Origin: Allomyces arbusculus | Taxonomy: Eukaryota; Blastocladiomycota; Blastocladiomycetes; Blastocladiales; Blastocladiaceae | Reading direction: 5' to 3' | Length of the DNA: 62,555 nucleotides | Assembly (NCBI GenBank): GCA_027604705.1 | Contig: JADHYV010000094.1 | Coordinates: 1-62,555 of the forward strand | Shown: positions 47,029 to 57,550 of the stretch, piece by piece | Position numbering within the stretch: position 1 is the first letter of the stretch | Layout of the letters: each line of letters begins with the position of its first letter | The notes under the pieces: generated by a model | The model's input: only the letters and a program-made list of their open reading frames with translations | The model's database searches: none | What the model was told of the DNA's origin: nothing | Position numbers and translations under genes: made by a program

Positions 47029-47757
47029 CCCCGCTCGCTTCCGCTGTCCGCGCGCCGTCCCTTACTTTTCCTTGTACATATTAACGCGCCGGTTTTGTTG
47101 TGCCTTTCTGTGCCATGCGCCCCAACGACGCCTGTCCCGCCGTGCGATGTGCCGCACTGGAAACGACGGGCGACGAGCGGTAACTGCGGGCCAATCATCA
47201 CCGGCCAATCTTGTCAACGTTAGTGTGTCAGCGACCGTCATCCCTCCGTTTTCGCTATGGGTCCAGAACCGCGGTGAGCACCCGTGTCGATGAGTGTGAA
47301 CAGCCCGACTTGGAGCTGCATTGCGCTGCGGTGGTTCTCTCCCGTCACATCCTCCTCGTACCCTCCTCTTCACGGCTTCTCTCAAAAAATCGAAGCTCAG
47401 CAAGAGCGTCACAGTCGAGAGTCCGCCAAAATGGAGGCCATGCTGCGAGACGTTGAGCGCGAGACGCGGTCGTCCCACACGTGGCTCCAGAGGAGCGCGT
47501 CACCGTCGCTGTCTCCCACGACCGCAACGCAACCCAAGTCCACCCCGTTGAACTCGAGCGGATCGCCTTGACACCACCGTCGTGGCCGCAGTGAAGACCG
47601 ACCGCAGCGACGACGACGACGACGACGGCAGCCCGCACCGCGCCCAACGACCTGCTGCAAGCATCTCGCGTTGGACCGGACGACCCCCAGGACCCGCTTC
47701 GCGACAATTTTTGATCGTATTTGCCCATCTTTGAGCCACCAGCAATAGCCAGCCACC
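47029..47757. other. Intergenic region
   Basis: A 729-bp gap between HUB1 and the septin gene. It includes a stretch of GACGACGAC-type trinucleotides near 47609-47632. ORFs here are Ser/Arg-rich and unsupported. The end (47700-47757) is the septin leader. Confidence 0.35.
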
Positions 47758-49185
47758 ATGTCGGTCAGTAAGCGGCACGGAAATGACGGATCGGCAGCGT
47801 CGGAGTGATCCACGCTCCTGATGAGGGAAGCGACGTGCACGCTGACGCCCACGATGCCACCAACCTGCCGACTCCGTCGATTCGCGAATTTAGATGTCGG
47901 ACATGCGCGCACGCCGAGGCGGCAAGAAGGCCTTCCTCTTCAACATGATCATTGTCGGTGCGTATGCTGCCGCGCACAAGCATGCGAATTCGGCAAGCCA
48001 ACTGACTCGATCGCGCTCAGGCCAGGCCGGGCTCGGAAAGTCGACGTTCATCAACACTCTCACGAACCACTCGACGATCCCGAAACGGCAATGTGACGAC
48101 CCGGCGCAATGCACGCTCGAGAAGACGGTCGATATCCAGGCGTACACTGTGGGTGCGTGGGCTCTCCACCGTCTTGCTGGACTTGAGGAACGGGATTGAT
48201 GTGCATGCCGGTGCGCCGTGTAGAGACCGACGAGGACGGCATGAAGATGCAGCTCACGGTCGTCGACACGCCCGGGTTCGGCGACAACATTGACAGCTCG
48301 ACGCAGTATGTCCTGCTTCCGGCATTCTTGCCCGCCAATTCAAATATGACGCGCTCATTATTCCCCACTCGCCGCACAACACAGCTTTAACGAGATCCTC
48401 TCCTACATTGAGCACCAGTACGACGACGTGCTCGCCGAAGAGTCTAAGATCAAGCGCAACCCAAAATTCCAGGACTCGCGCATTCACGTGCTGCTCTACT
48501 TTATCCCGCCGACGGGCCACGCGCTGCGCGAAATCGACATTGAGCTCATGAAGCGGCTGTGCGGGCGCGTCAATATCTTACCTTGCATTGCCAAGGCGGA
48601 TACGCTCACGCCCAAGGAACTGGCCGCGTTCAAGAAGAGGGTACGTTGGGGCGGAGCGATGCCCGGTTGGGATGGAGAGAGCTGGTTCTGATTTGCGGTT
48701 CACGGTGTCGTAGATCATGGAGGATATAGCGGTCAACGAGATCCAGGTGTTCGACTTCCCGTGCGACGAGAATGAGGACGATGACGAGACGATGCAGGAG
48801 AACCTCGAGCTGCGCGTACGCGTTCCCCTTCTCCCCTCCCAACCTCCGCCACACGCTCCTACTCACTCTCTACTTCCGCGCAATCTAGTCCCTGCTCCCC
48901 TTTGCCGTCGTCGGCAGCGACGACTCCCTGCTCGTCAACGGTCGTACGCTGCGCGCGCGGCAGTACCCATGGGGTATCGTCGAGGTCGAGAACATGAAGC
49001 ACTGCGATGTCGCGCAGTTGCGGTCGGTCCTGCTCTCGACGCACGTGCAGGAGCTCAAGGAACTCACGCATGACGTGCTCTACGAGGCCTACCGGTCCGA
49101 GAAACTGTCGCAGCTCGAAGGGCTCGCGGAGAAGTTGGCCGAGCTCAACATGCAGGCACAGGAGCAGCAGCCGGGGAGCGTGTGA
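47758..49185 (+). CDS. Septin, Cdc10/Spn2-like
   Basis: Coding exons: 47894-47957, 48021-48152, 48224-48305, 48385-48640, 48714-48815 and 48889-49185 (310 residues). A possible first exon at 47758-47763 encodes only Met-Ser before a GTCAGT donor; it is in phase and would give 312 residues. If it is leader, translation starts at 47894. A polybasic patch (MRARRGGKK) precedes the GTPase: GQAGLGKST (G1), VVDTPGFGD (G3), AKAD (G4), and WGIVEVEN in the septin-unique element. The C-terminus ends in a very short helix without the long coiled coil, as in Cdc10/group 2 septins. It would polymerise into filaments at division or zoosporogenesis sites. Confidence 0.93.
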
Positions 49186-51663
49186 TGCGAGCAGGGGCCG
49201 GAGGGGCAAGCCGAGTGGGGGCGGCAGGCCGGGGGTTGGTGGGGAATTTGGGAATATGGCACACTCGTTTTATTCCACGGCTTGGATCGTGGAGGTGGCA
49301 GTTAGTTTCATTTGTTGTTGGATGAACTCACGGCCAGATGGTACCGGATGAAGATGGTGTTACCCCAGGTTAAAAATTCAGCGCTCAGGAGCCGGAGCCA
49401 TTGATCTGAATGCCGCGGGTGTGGAAGCGTGGCAGCTGGGCGCAAGCACAAAAGACAAGAGAGCAATTTCGGCGTGCATGTACCAAGCCCTCACAGCGCC
49501 AGGGGCACGTTGTCGATGAGGCTTTCGATCAGAGAACAAGGGGCAGTCGTCATGCCTGATTGAAAGTCTGTGGCAGTCCCGACTCAAGAGACCCCTTGCT
49601 GCCAAATCGAAAGCGACGAATCTGCCTCACTGGTATCTCAATGAGCGATCAGCGCCCGCTCACGTCTTGCGTCGTGTAAACGCCTTTCCAAATGTTCAAG
49701 ATTGACACGAGGCGCTTCTGGACGTCGCGCAGAGGCAGACAAAGATACCACGCAACATGACCGGTTTCATTGGGGCCGACAGAAAGTAGGGTCCCAACCC
49801 ACAGGTTGTTTTCAAGCAAACCAAGTCGTGCCCCTCAAATTCCAGGCTGAAGCAATGGTTCTCGGCAGCATGAAGCCGCAGCAATGTGTGGATCACAGGT
49901 CAAAAAAAAGCGCGTGATGCGAGCACGAAATAAAGGAGGTGGATCGTCTTTGCGCCGTAAATGGACGATGGACCCATGTGGAGAGCATCTTTGATGGGCA
50001 CGACCATGTCGGTTGGCAGACGCTCAATAGGCGCGCGACGCATGATTGCACAGCAGCAGTGCTGGTCGCAATTGATGTGCTAGAGAATGCTACCAATTAC
50101 CGTTTGATCAGGTTGGCGGACTGGATAAATTCGGTCGAAGCTGCATGGAGCGACTGGTGCTGGTGTGCGCCTTCTCTCACCTCGTTAAGTCATTGACGCC
50201 CATCCAGTCGGAACGCACCAGGACTCAGATTAGGCCGACCCTCCACCAGACGCTCTCGGCCCTGTTCTCCTCCAACAGAATTTTCTGAAGGCTATTATCT
50301 TGAACGACTTGGCTTCCGAGGTGGACGGTCAGCCAAAATGCCCGATCAGTGGAAGTGGTGGCAGGATGAAGTGATTTGTCTCAAGCGACCACATTCGAGA
50401 TTTGTCGCGATGCCGGCGTTCCATGGCTTGGCGCTTTGGATTTTATGGCATGCGCAAGAGTTACACTTACGAGGAATTTCATTAGATTATCAAGAGAGTA
50501 GCACACATTCGTGGGTCCATGGCAAGCACTGCACGATATTGTGACGATGTGTCTCAGCGCAGGCATCATTTCGCTGTCACGTTGCATGTTGACACGGTTT
50601 TGTTCACATGAACTGTCTGTGGTCAATTCCAAATCTTGGAGTCTCGGCAAGGGGCCGGGAGGCCTGGGATGAAAAGATCGTATCGTTGCGATGCTAGACC
50701 GCCTTGCACACCCCCAAAAACAATTGTTCATGATTGACGAACACATTCTGGAGTGTTGGTGATGTGTCGTCACGCCAAGCATCACAATACCAATAAATCT
50801 AAAAAATACAACCTCTCTCGGCTTCTCGTTCCCGTCCTTCTGTTCATTTCTGTCTTGCTAAGTGAGATCATATTTATACATGGCAGCACATCAGCCATTT
50901 CGACCGGATCTGCTCTGAAAGCACCTGGGATTGTATCGTTCGCGTCCCAGCCAAGGGTCGCTACCAGGAGACTCGGAGAGTCTGCTTCCAGCCCAGCCGC
51001 GCGCATCTCGCAAAATCTTGAGACTCAGGAGAGGGGAAGGGATTTGAGGGAAAGCGTTCCTGTCGTTGGTCGTCAGGCGCGCCACGTGAACAGAGCAGGT
51101 CGTCGGTGCGGGTGACAGTTTGCGACGATTTCCGCTGTGACCAGCGGCCGACACGGCAGACGCTCAACGACCAAGTCCCGCGTCGATGTCGACGTCTTCG
51201 TCAGCGTCGAGCAGCTGCACCGCATCCTTCATCATCCCACCAACTGCCCCGCGGCAAGTTACTTGCCGCAACCTGCTCGAGGACGACCTGCAATCTGCGC
51301 GTCGGAGGCACCAGCCGCAAGTCGTCAACATCAGCCGGCAACCGCAACTGTCTCCCGCCAGTGCAATCCGCTTCCAACACGATCACGAACGCGCTCATTG
51401 TCGCCCCAAGTTGACCAAGGCCTCCTCTCCCGCCGCAACACCTGTGCTTTTGATCGGCCCCAGCCCGGACCCCTCGAAGCGCGACGTGCCGCACGGTTGG
51501 CGTGTTGGACACAGCGTGACGCCGCGACCGACCTAATGCTGACCCGCGTCGCGACCGCTGGACCTGGCCCGGCCTTCTCTTCTCGATCTCTGCGACGAAA
51601 TTACCCGCCTCCTCGTCAAGGGCGCCTCGTTGCGACCGACTGCCACCGCCGCAGCGTCCCAAC
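49186..51663. other. Long intergenic region with no supportable gene
   Basis: This 2.5-kb stretch between the septin and the double-TBC gene is nearer 50% GC and has only short, motif-less ORFs. No terminal repeats, tRNA or known transposon domain can be seen. The last 450 bases are C-rich leader of the TBC gene. Confidence 0.4.
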
Positions 51664-54012
51664 ATGGCAGCGTCCGTCGACCATGACCACCATGACCGCG
51701 ACCTGGACCTCGAAATTGCCCTCGACCGCCAGGACCTCGCCACGATCCGGGCCATTGGTATCGCGCGCGGGTTCCGCACCACCGCGCTCCGCCAGCGTGC
51801 GTGGCCTTTGCTGCTTCGATGCGCAGATGGACTTGCACACCCAGCGGTCGACCCGCCCACACCGCCGCTCGAGGACACGGTGGCTGAGACGCGGTTCGAG
51901 GACCAGGTGCGCAAAGACGTGCACCGGTCGTTTGTCCATTTCGCCAACGTTTGGCGCGACCCAAACGACGAGCACGGCGGGCGGCCCCAGCGGCAGGCAC
52001 AACTGCACCGTATGCTTGTCACCGTACTCGCCAAGTTCCCGTTCCTCCACTATTACCAAGGGTTTCACGATATATGCACCGTGCTGCTGCTCGTGCTCGG
52101 CGAGCACATGGCGACGGACGCGGTGCAGGTGTTGGCGCTCTATTTTCTGCGTGACGCCATGCACCGATCCAACGACCCGGCGCTCGCACAGATGCGCATC
52201 ATGCTCCCGATCCTAAAGCACGAGAATAAGGCCGTGTTCGACTTGTTCCAGGACGTGGAGCTCGAGCCACATTTTTGCTTTGGCTGGGTCACGACGTGGT
52301 TTGCCGCCATCGTGCGCTCGTTTGATGACGTATGCCGGCTCTTTGATTTCTTTTTGTCGTGCAATCCGATTTTGCCCATTTACGTCGCTGCTGCGGTACG
52401 ATTTCTTGTTTCCTTGCGTTACGCTCGAGGTTGCATTGGCGAGCTCACTTGTGCTTGTTCGACAGATTGTCCTCGACCAGGCCGACGAGCTCCTTGAGCA
52501 CGACCGCGAATTTGACATCGTCTATGCCTCTCTTTTGCGGTTGCCGCAGTACGAGTCGATTGAACCCTGGATCGCAAAGGCGTACGAACTCTTCGCCAAG
52601 TACCCGATTGCGAGCATCCAGGGCAGCACCAGGTGGGCGTTCGACGAGAAGTACGCGTCTTTTCTCTTCACGTTTTTTCATTCGATGTCTGGCGACGGGT
52701 GTCACTGACTTTGCTAGGATTTGATTTCCATCTCTCTGACCTCATTCTGACGTTTTTCGCATCGCTATGCTTCGCCGCCACCGCCGCCGCCATATTTATT
52801 TGTCTCAGCTGCGCTGCGCTCCGATGGGATTCGGACTTTCACGCCGACCTGCACCGCGCGCCGTACCCGGCCGCCCACATCCCGGTGCTGATGCACTTGA
52901 CGGCCACCACCGCCGTCGCTGACCACGACCGCAACCTCGAGGCCGCGCTCGACCGGCACGACCTCGCTGCCGTGCGGTCCATCGGGATCGCGCGCGGGTT
53001 CCGCACGACCGCCTATCGCCGCCGCGCATGGCCGCTCTTGCTTCGCTGCGCAGCCGACCTCGTCCACCCGGCGATCGACCTGACGCTCCCGCTCGCCGAC
53101 GACTTCTTACCCGAGACACCGTTTGACGAGCAGGTGCGCAAGGACGTGCGGCGGTCCTTTGTGCATTTCGCCGACGTCTGGCGCAACCCGCACGACGAGC
53201 ACGGCGGGAAGCCGAAACTGCAGGCGCAGTTGTACCATATGATTGTGCGTGTGCTCGCGCGGTTCCCGTTCCTCCATTATTACCAAGGGCTGCACGATAT
53301 TTGCACCGTGTTGCTGCTCGTCTTGGGCGAGCGCATGGGCACGTATGCCACGCAGGTGCTCGCCGTGTTCTACCTCCGGTGTGTTTCCACTTTTCAATCG
53401 CTTACGAGGTGGACCGCGAACTCACCCACAGTGACCGTCTTTAGCGACGCGATGCACGAGACGCTGCACCCAACCATGGCGCAAATGCGCATCCTGCTCC
53501 CGATCCTGAAAAATGAAAACAAGGCTGTGTTCGAACTCTTCCAGGAAGTCGAGCTCGAGCCGCACTTTTGCCTTTCGTGGATCACGACCTGGTTTGCGCA
53601 CGATTTGCGGTCGTTTGACGACGTATGCCGGCTGTTTGATTTCTTTTTGAGCAGTAACCCGATTTTGCCCGTTTACGTCGCTGCCGCGGTCCGTTCTTCC
53701 TGTCCCCTCCGTTTTTGTTCTCTCTCTTTTTATATATTTTCGACCGTCGTCGGAGACGTCGCGCTCACGCCATTATCGACCTAGATCATCCTCGACCAGA
53801 CGGACGAGCTGCTCGAACAAGACCGCGAATTCGACCTCGTCTACGCGTACATGTCGCGGCTCCCGCCGTACGAGTCAATTGAGCATTGGATCGCGACCGC
53901 GCACCGGCTGTTCCGCAAGTACCCGATCCCGGGAATTCAGGGGATTACTGGGTGGGCGTTTGATGACAAGTACGCCGTTCTTATTTCGCATGCGGCGGCG
54001 CAGCCAGAGCCA

Positions 54013-54045
<33 letters not shown>

Positions 54046-54645
54046 TACGGAGGGGGTGAGGAGTACTTTGAGCACCCGGCGTGGAATATCGACAATCCAT
54101 GGGGCCCGTTTGCGTGATTTTTGGAATTGGAGAACTGACCGTCGTCGCACCGCCCGTTTCTTTTTTCCATGGTTGTCTCGTCGTCCTTGTCGCGCACTGT
54201 ACGCGATTTGCCGCGCTGCACGTTTCGCCGTCCATCTCCACTCCCTGGCGTCGCACCACCACCCTGCAGCTGCGCCGCGCTCCGCTGGGACCGCGACTTC
54301 CCCTCCACTCTCCGCCGCGCGCCCTTCCCTGTCGACGACGTCCCGTCGCTCATGCAATCCACCACGACCGCGCTCGCGCGCGCCGGTGGCGATACGCCCT
54401 ACGGGTTCACGCCGCGGCCGCTCGTCTTGCGCGTCGTGAGCGCGGGGTACGTGCCCGTCGAAGGTGATGGTCGCGCGCTGCTCTTGATCACGGCGGTCGC
54501 TATTGGGATCCTGAGCATGGGCATTGGGATAATTCAGCAGCACGATGCGGTCGCACCGGCTACGGCAGTCGCTGTCGCGAGTAAAGGGTCCGCGGAGGGA
54601 TTGGATGTGCTCAGGAGGGTGCTGGTGTCGTTTCTGCGGGGGTGA
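51664..54645 (+). CDS. Tandem double-TBC Rab GAP with C-terminal membrane anchor (TBC1D20-like)
   Basis: Exons 51664-52395, 52466-52650, 52809-53378, 53445-53688, 53785-53969 and 54270-54645, giving 763 residues. Two TBC domains (about 1-305 and 340-638) are strongly alike along their whole length. Each keeps the Asp-x-x-Arg finger (VRKDVHR or VRKDVRR) and the Gln finger HYYQG, so both could be active. After copy 1, exon 3 reads CAALRWDSDFHADLHRAPYP and runs straight into the start of copy 2 (LTATTAVADHDRN). After copy 2, exon 6 repeats CAALRWDRDF and continues to a hydrophobic helix (about 709-727). TBC1D20, the closest type, is an ER-anchored RAB1 GAP. The alternative is two genes, the second starting at the Met just before LTATT. 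Rab target is inferred. Confidence 0.85.
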
Positions 54646-55275
54646 TAAGGGTATGTTTGGTTGGAGTTAGGGAGAGGGGGGGGGGGGGGTGGAGGTGAGG
54701 GCGGAGACGAACGATGACGGCTAGGGTTCAGTAGATTCGCAAGCAAGGTTCCGAGAAATTACGGGGCGGCGCGATCCGGACCGATGCGCGACTACGCGCG
54801 CATCGCAAGCATGGCTGCTGGCCGTGGGCCGCTCCCAAGTTGCGAAGAACGCCGCCGATGCCTGCGCACGCGGCTGTGCGGGAGCACCCGGCGCTGCTAA
54901 GTTATGTGGGCCCTGCATCGATTCACGGCCACACGCGAATGAGTGGTCTAGAAACACTCGGCCGAGTTGTGCGCGCCGGCGCGCACGCGATACGGCAGAC
55001 CACTGGCGCGGGGGACGAATTTGGTTGTGGATGTTGGCCGAGATGGGCGAGTTATTTATACCCGATGGGTCGTGCCGAGGGCGGAATATGATTGGCGTTG
55101 CGAGGGATAGATGACTAGAGGGCCCACCATGAACAGCGACAAGGCACGAAATTCATCAGCACCACGACACACTCAGCGGCAATCATGATAATACGAAACT
55201 AAATGAGTGTTGATATCGCCAAAACTGCAGGATCTGCAACCCCATCCCATTCACCGTGCGCGTCCAGCCGCACCT
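54646..55275. other. Intergenic region with poly-G tract
   Basis: This lies between the TBC gene and the end of the GAR transformylase gene. A run of 14 G residues lies at 54676-54689 in the probable 3' trailer of the TBC gene. Nothing else is recognised. Confidence 0.45.
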
Positions 55276-55935
55276 CTACGCCCGCGTTTGCTGGAGCTTC
55301 TTCAAGAATGTGACGGCGCCCTCGACAATTAACTGGTGCTCGGTCGCATGAATCCGCTCCTCGAGTTTCTCGAGCGTATCCTCCTTATAGATCGGCACCT
55401 CGCGCTTCACAATCACCTCGCCACGATCCACTTCCGGGATCACATGGTGCACCATAATCCCGGTGCGCGTAATCTTGCCCTCCTGGAACGCCTGGAACGC
55501 GCGCTCAATCGCGTGCGCGCCATCAAACTCGCCGGGCAGCGCCGGATGCAAGTTGATCACTTTGCCTGGCAGACGGTCGAGGAAAGCCGGGGTCAGGATA
55601 TGCATCCAGCCGGCGAGAACGACAATGTCGGGCTTGGCGGCGGCGACGAGGTCGCCGACTTGAGTGTCGTAGGCTTCACGCCAGGCGGCGCCCTTGATAG
55701 CCTTGCGGAACTTGGTCGGCGGGTAGGTCAGGGTCGCGATGTTGGCGTTGGTCGCGCGCGTCAGGCCGTACGCGCCGGGCTTGTTGGAGACGACGAGCAC
55801 AATTTCGCAGTTGACAGTCGCGAGCGGATGGCCAGGTTGCGTCGCGTCGATCAGGGCTTGCAGGTTGGACCCGTTGCCAGAGATCAGAACGACCATGCGC
55901 AGCGGGGCGCGCGGGGTCGCGGTGGTGGTCGACAT
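55276..55935 (-). CDS. ADE8: Phosphoribosylglycinamide formyltransferase (GAR transformylase)
   Basis: A single minus-strand exon encodes 219 residues, the normal length of a monofunctional GART (yeast Ade8 has 214). The motifs are MVVLISGNGSNLQALID (substrate phosphate), the VVLAGWMHILTPAFL strand, INLHPALPGEFDGAHAIERAF (catalytic His and folate site) and TGIMVHHVIPEVDRGEVI (catalytic Asp). It transfers a formyl group from 10-formyl-THF to GAR, the third step of purine synthesis, in the cytosol. GUA1, a later enzyme of the same pathway, lies 13 kb away; this looks like chance, not a cluster. Confidence 0.97.
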   Translation of the reverse strand: MSTTTATPRAPLRMVVLISGNGSNLQALIDATQPGHPLATVNCEIVLVVSNKPGAYGLTRATNANIATLTYPPTKFRKAIKGAAWREAYDTQVGDLVAAAKPDIVVLAGWMHILTPAFLDRLPGKVINLHPALPGEFDGAHAIERAFQAFQEGKITRTGIMVHHVIPEVDRGEVIVKREVPIYKEDTLEKLEERIHATEHQLIVEGAVTFLKKLQQTRA

Positions 55936-57550
55936 GGCGCTTGCTCGGATGGGGAGTGGCAGGTACAGAGAATGCAGCGAGTTGAGGTTGGTCGCGACGT
56001 GTCGTGATTAATCCAGTATTTGCAGCCGGTCGTCGCGACGATTGCGATGGCCTTCGTTCAACTGGTGGTGTGGCCAGCGTGGGCCACCTGTCGTGATGAA
56101 GAACAGGAGCGCGTCAACTTCACCTCCACCGCAAATCACTTGATAGTCACGCCCAAATGCCCCGCACCGGCTGTCCCGTCTCGCGGCCCAGGCGCGTGCC
56201 GCACCACCTTGTCGAGGTGGCGCACTCTCGCGACTTTTCGGCCGCTATTTTCGGCGGCAGCGTGCCGTCCCTCCCCTGGCGGTCTTCGACTTTGAAGCCA
56301 ATGGCATGCTTCGCCGCGCTTCGGCCCGTTTTCCGTGGCCGCTTGGTCGGCACAAAGACGCCCACTTGCTGCGCAACAACGCCGATCCGGTCGCTGCCTG
56401 TGCTGGCCTGGCGAAGGGGGCGCCCGTCGCCACGGGTCGCGCGACACGGAGAGAGCATCTGCGTGCTTCCTGGAGGTGGCGAGCTCGCGCTTGGCATGTC
56501 CGCTTACTGCCAAGCGCGCACGGATGGTGAACGGGGGCCGCAGCGTGGGCACGCAACGCGCACGCGCTCCATGCGACGCGGTGGAGAACGTCCCGCGAGC
56601 CCTGAAACCGGGTGGAGAAGCACCATGGAGGTTCCGTAGCCGCAGTCGGCAACACGTCTTGGGCCTCCGTCGGCGAGACGGATCGTTCGGGCGATCGCGC
56701 GCCAGCAGGCAGTTGGCGTTTTGGACCGGCGTCGTCTCGTCGCCGAGAGTGACGACGCCGTCAAGGTGGCTTCCCGTCCCACCGAGCGCGTGGATAGACA
56801 CGGCCTGGCGACAATGTGGCGGTGGAGGACGCCGGGCGCGTTGAGGATCAGGGCCGGCGCGTCGCGGTATATAAACCAGGGCAGCCCCGCGCGTTGGGGG
56901 GAGGTGGTACGCGACCGACGCTCGACGCGCTCGCTCTACCGCTCTTGACCTTGACGCTCGAGACTGCGCCCCAACTGTACGTCTGTCCTCTCTGGCAGCG
57001 ATACCGCATGCGAGCCAGCCGGTGTAATGGACCGACGAGGAGGAGAACCGACACCAGGCACCCGCGCTGCTGCTTGACACGCTGCCTGGTCGTGCTGCTC
57101 GCTTTCAGCGCGGTGCTTGCAGCGCGCGTCCGCTCTGCTCGTGCTCATGAGCGTGGTTCAAGGGCTGCTCAAAAAGCGTTGAAGGAAGCGCATACTCATC
57201 GCCCTTGCTCTCTCTCCCTTCTCCACCGCTGCGCTGTTGTCGACACAGTCCATTGCTGCCGCTGCCAGCACGACACTTGGTGCAGCATAACGTCGAGCAC
57301 CAGACCCGCGCGCGCCACCGCGCAGTGCGCGCTTGTCTCGATCGCAAACCGCTGCCACGTCGATCCTCTCTCCGCCGCGGCCGTACGACCGACCTGCGCG
57401 CCAGCCGACCCACCCCCACACCGCACCAACGCAAGTGACTGCGCCTCGGCCCTCGCCTGCGACGCGCCCCGACGACGGGCACTCAGGAAGCACCAGCACG
57501 ACGCCGCGCCACTTTGCAATCGAGCAACCGCCGTGACGGCGTCCCCGCTT
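55936..57550. other. Divergent intergenic region and long leader
   Basis: This 1.6-kb region separates ADE8 (minus) from the SAP-domain gene (plus). It holds a clear TATA box at 56867-56874. If the start at 57551 is right, a leader of about 650 nt follows. The leader keeps a frame open into the gene, but it is Arg/Cys-rich and lacks conserved features. Confidence 0.45.
56867..56874 (+). promoter_or_regulatory. TATA box
   Basis: TATATAAA stands alone in a GC-rich surround, about 680 bases before the proposed ATG of the SAP-domain gene. It is a perfect consensus, which is rare in this window. It predicts transcription starting near 56900-56950. Confidence 0.55.

Noticed and set aside
49186-51663. 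Transposon or virus-like remnant in the long gap
   Set aside because: No terminal repeats, target duplications or polymerase, integrase or transposase motifs could be found by eye.
53970-54117. PEPEPE-rich ending as the normal C-terminus of the TBC protein
   Set aside because: The canonical AA|GTACGC donor, the matching phase and the repeated CAALRWD exon in both copies favour splicing; kept only as a possible isoform.
55276-57550. Purine-biosynthesis gene cluster (ADE8 with GUA1)
   Set aside because: The two genes are 13 kb apart with unrelated genes between them; shared pathway is probably chance.
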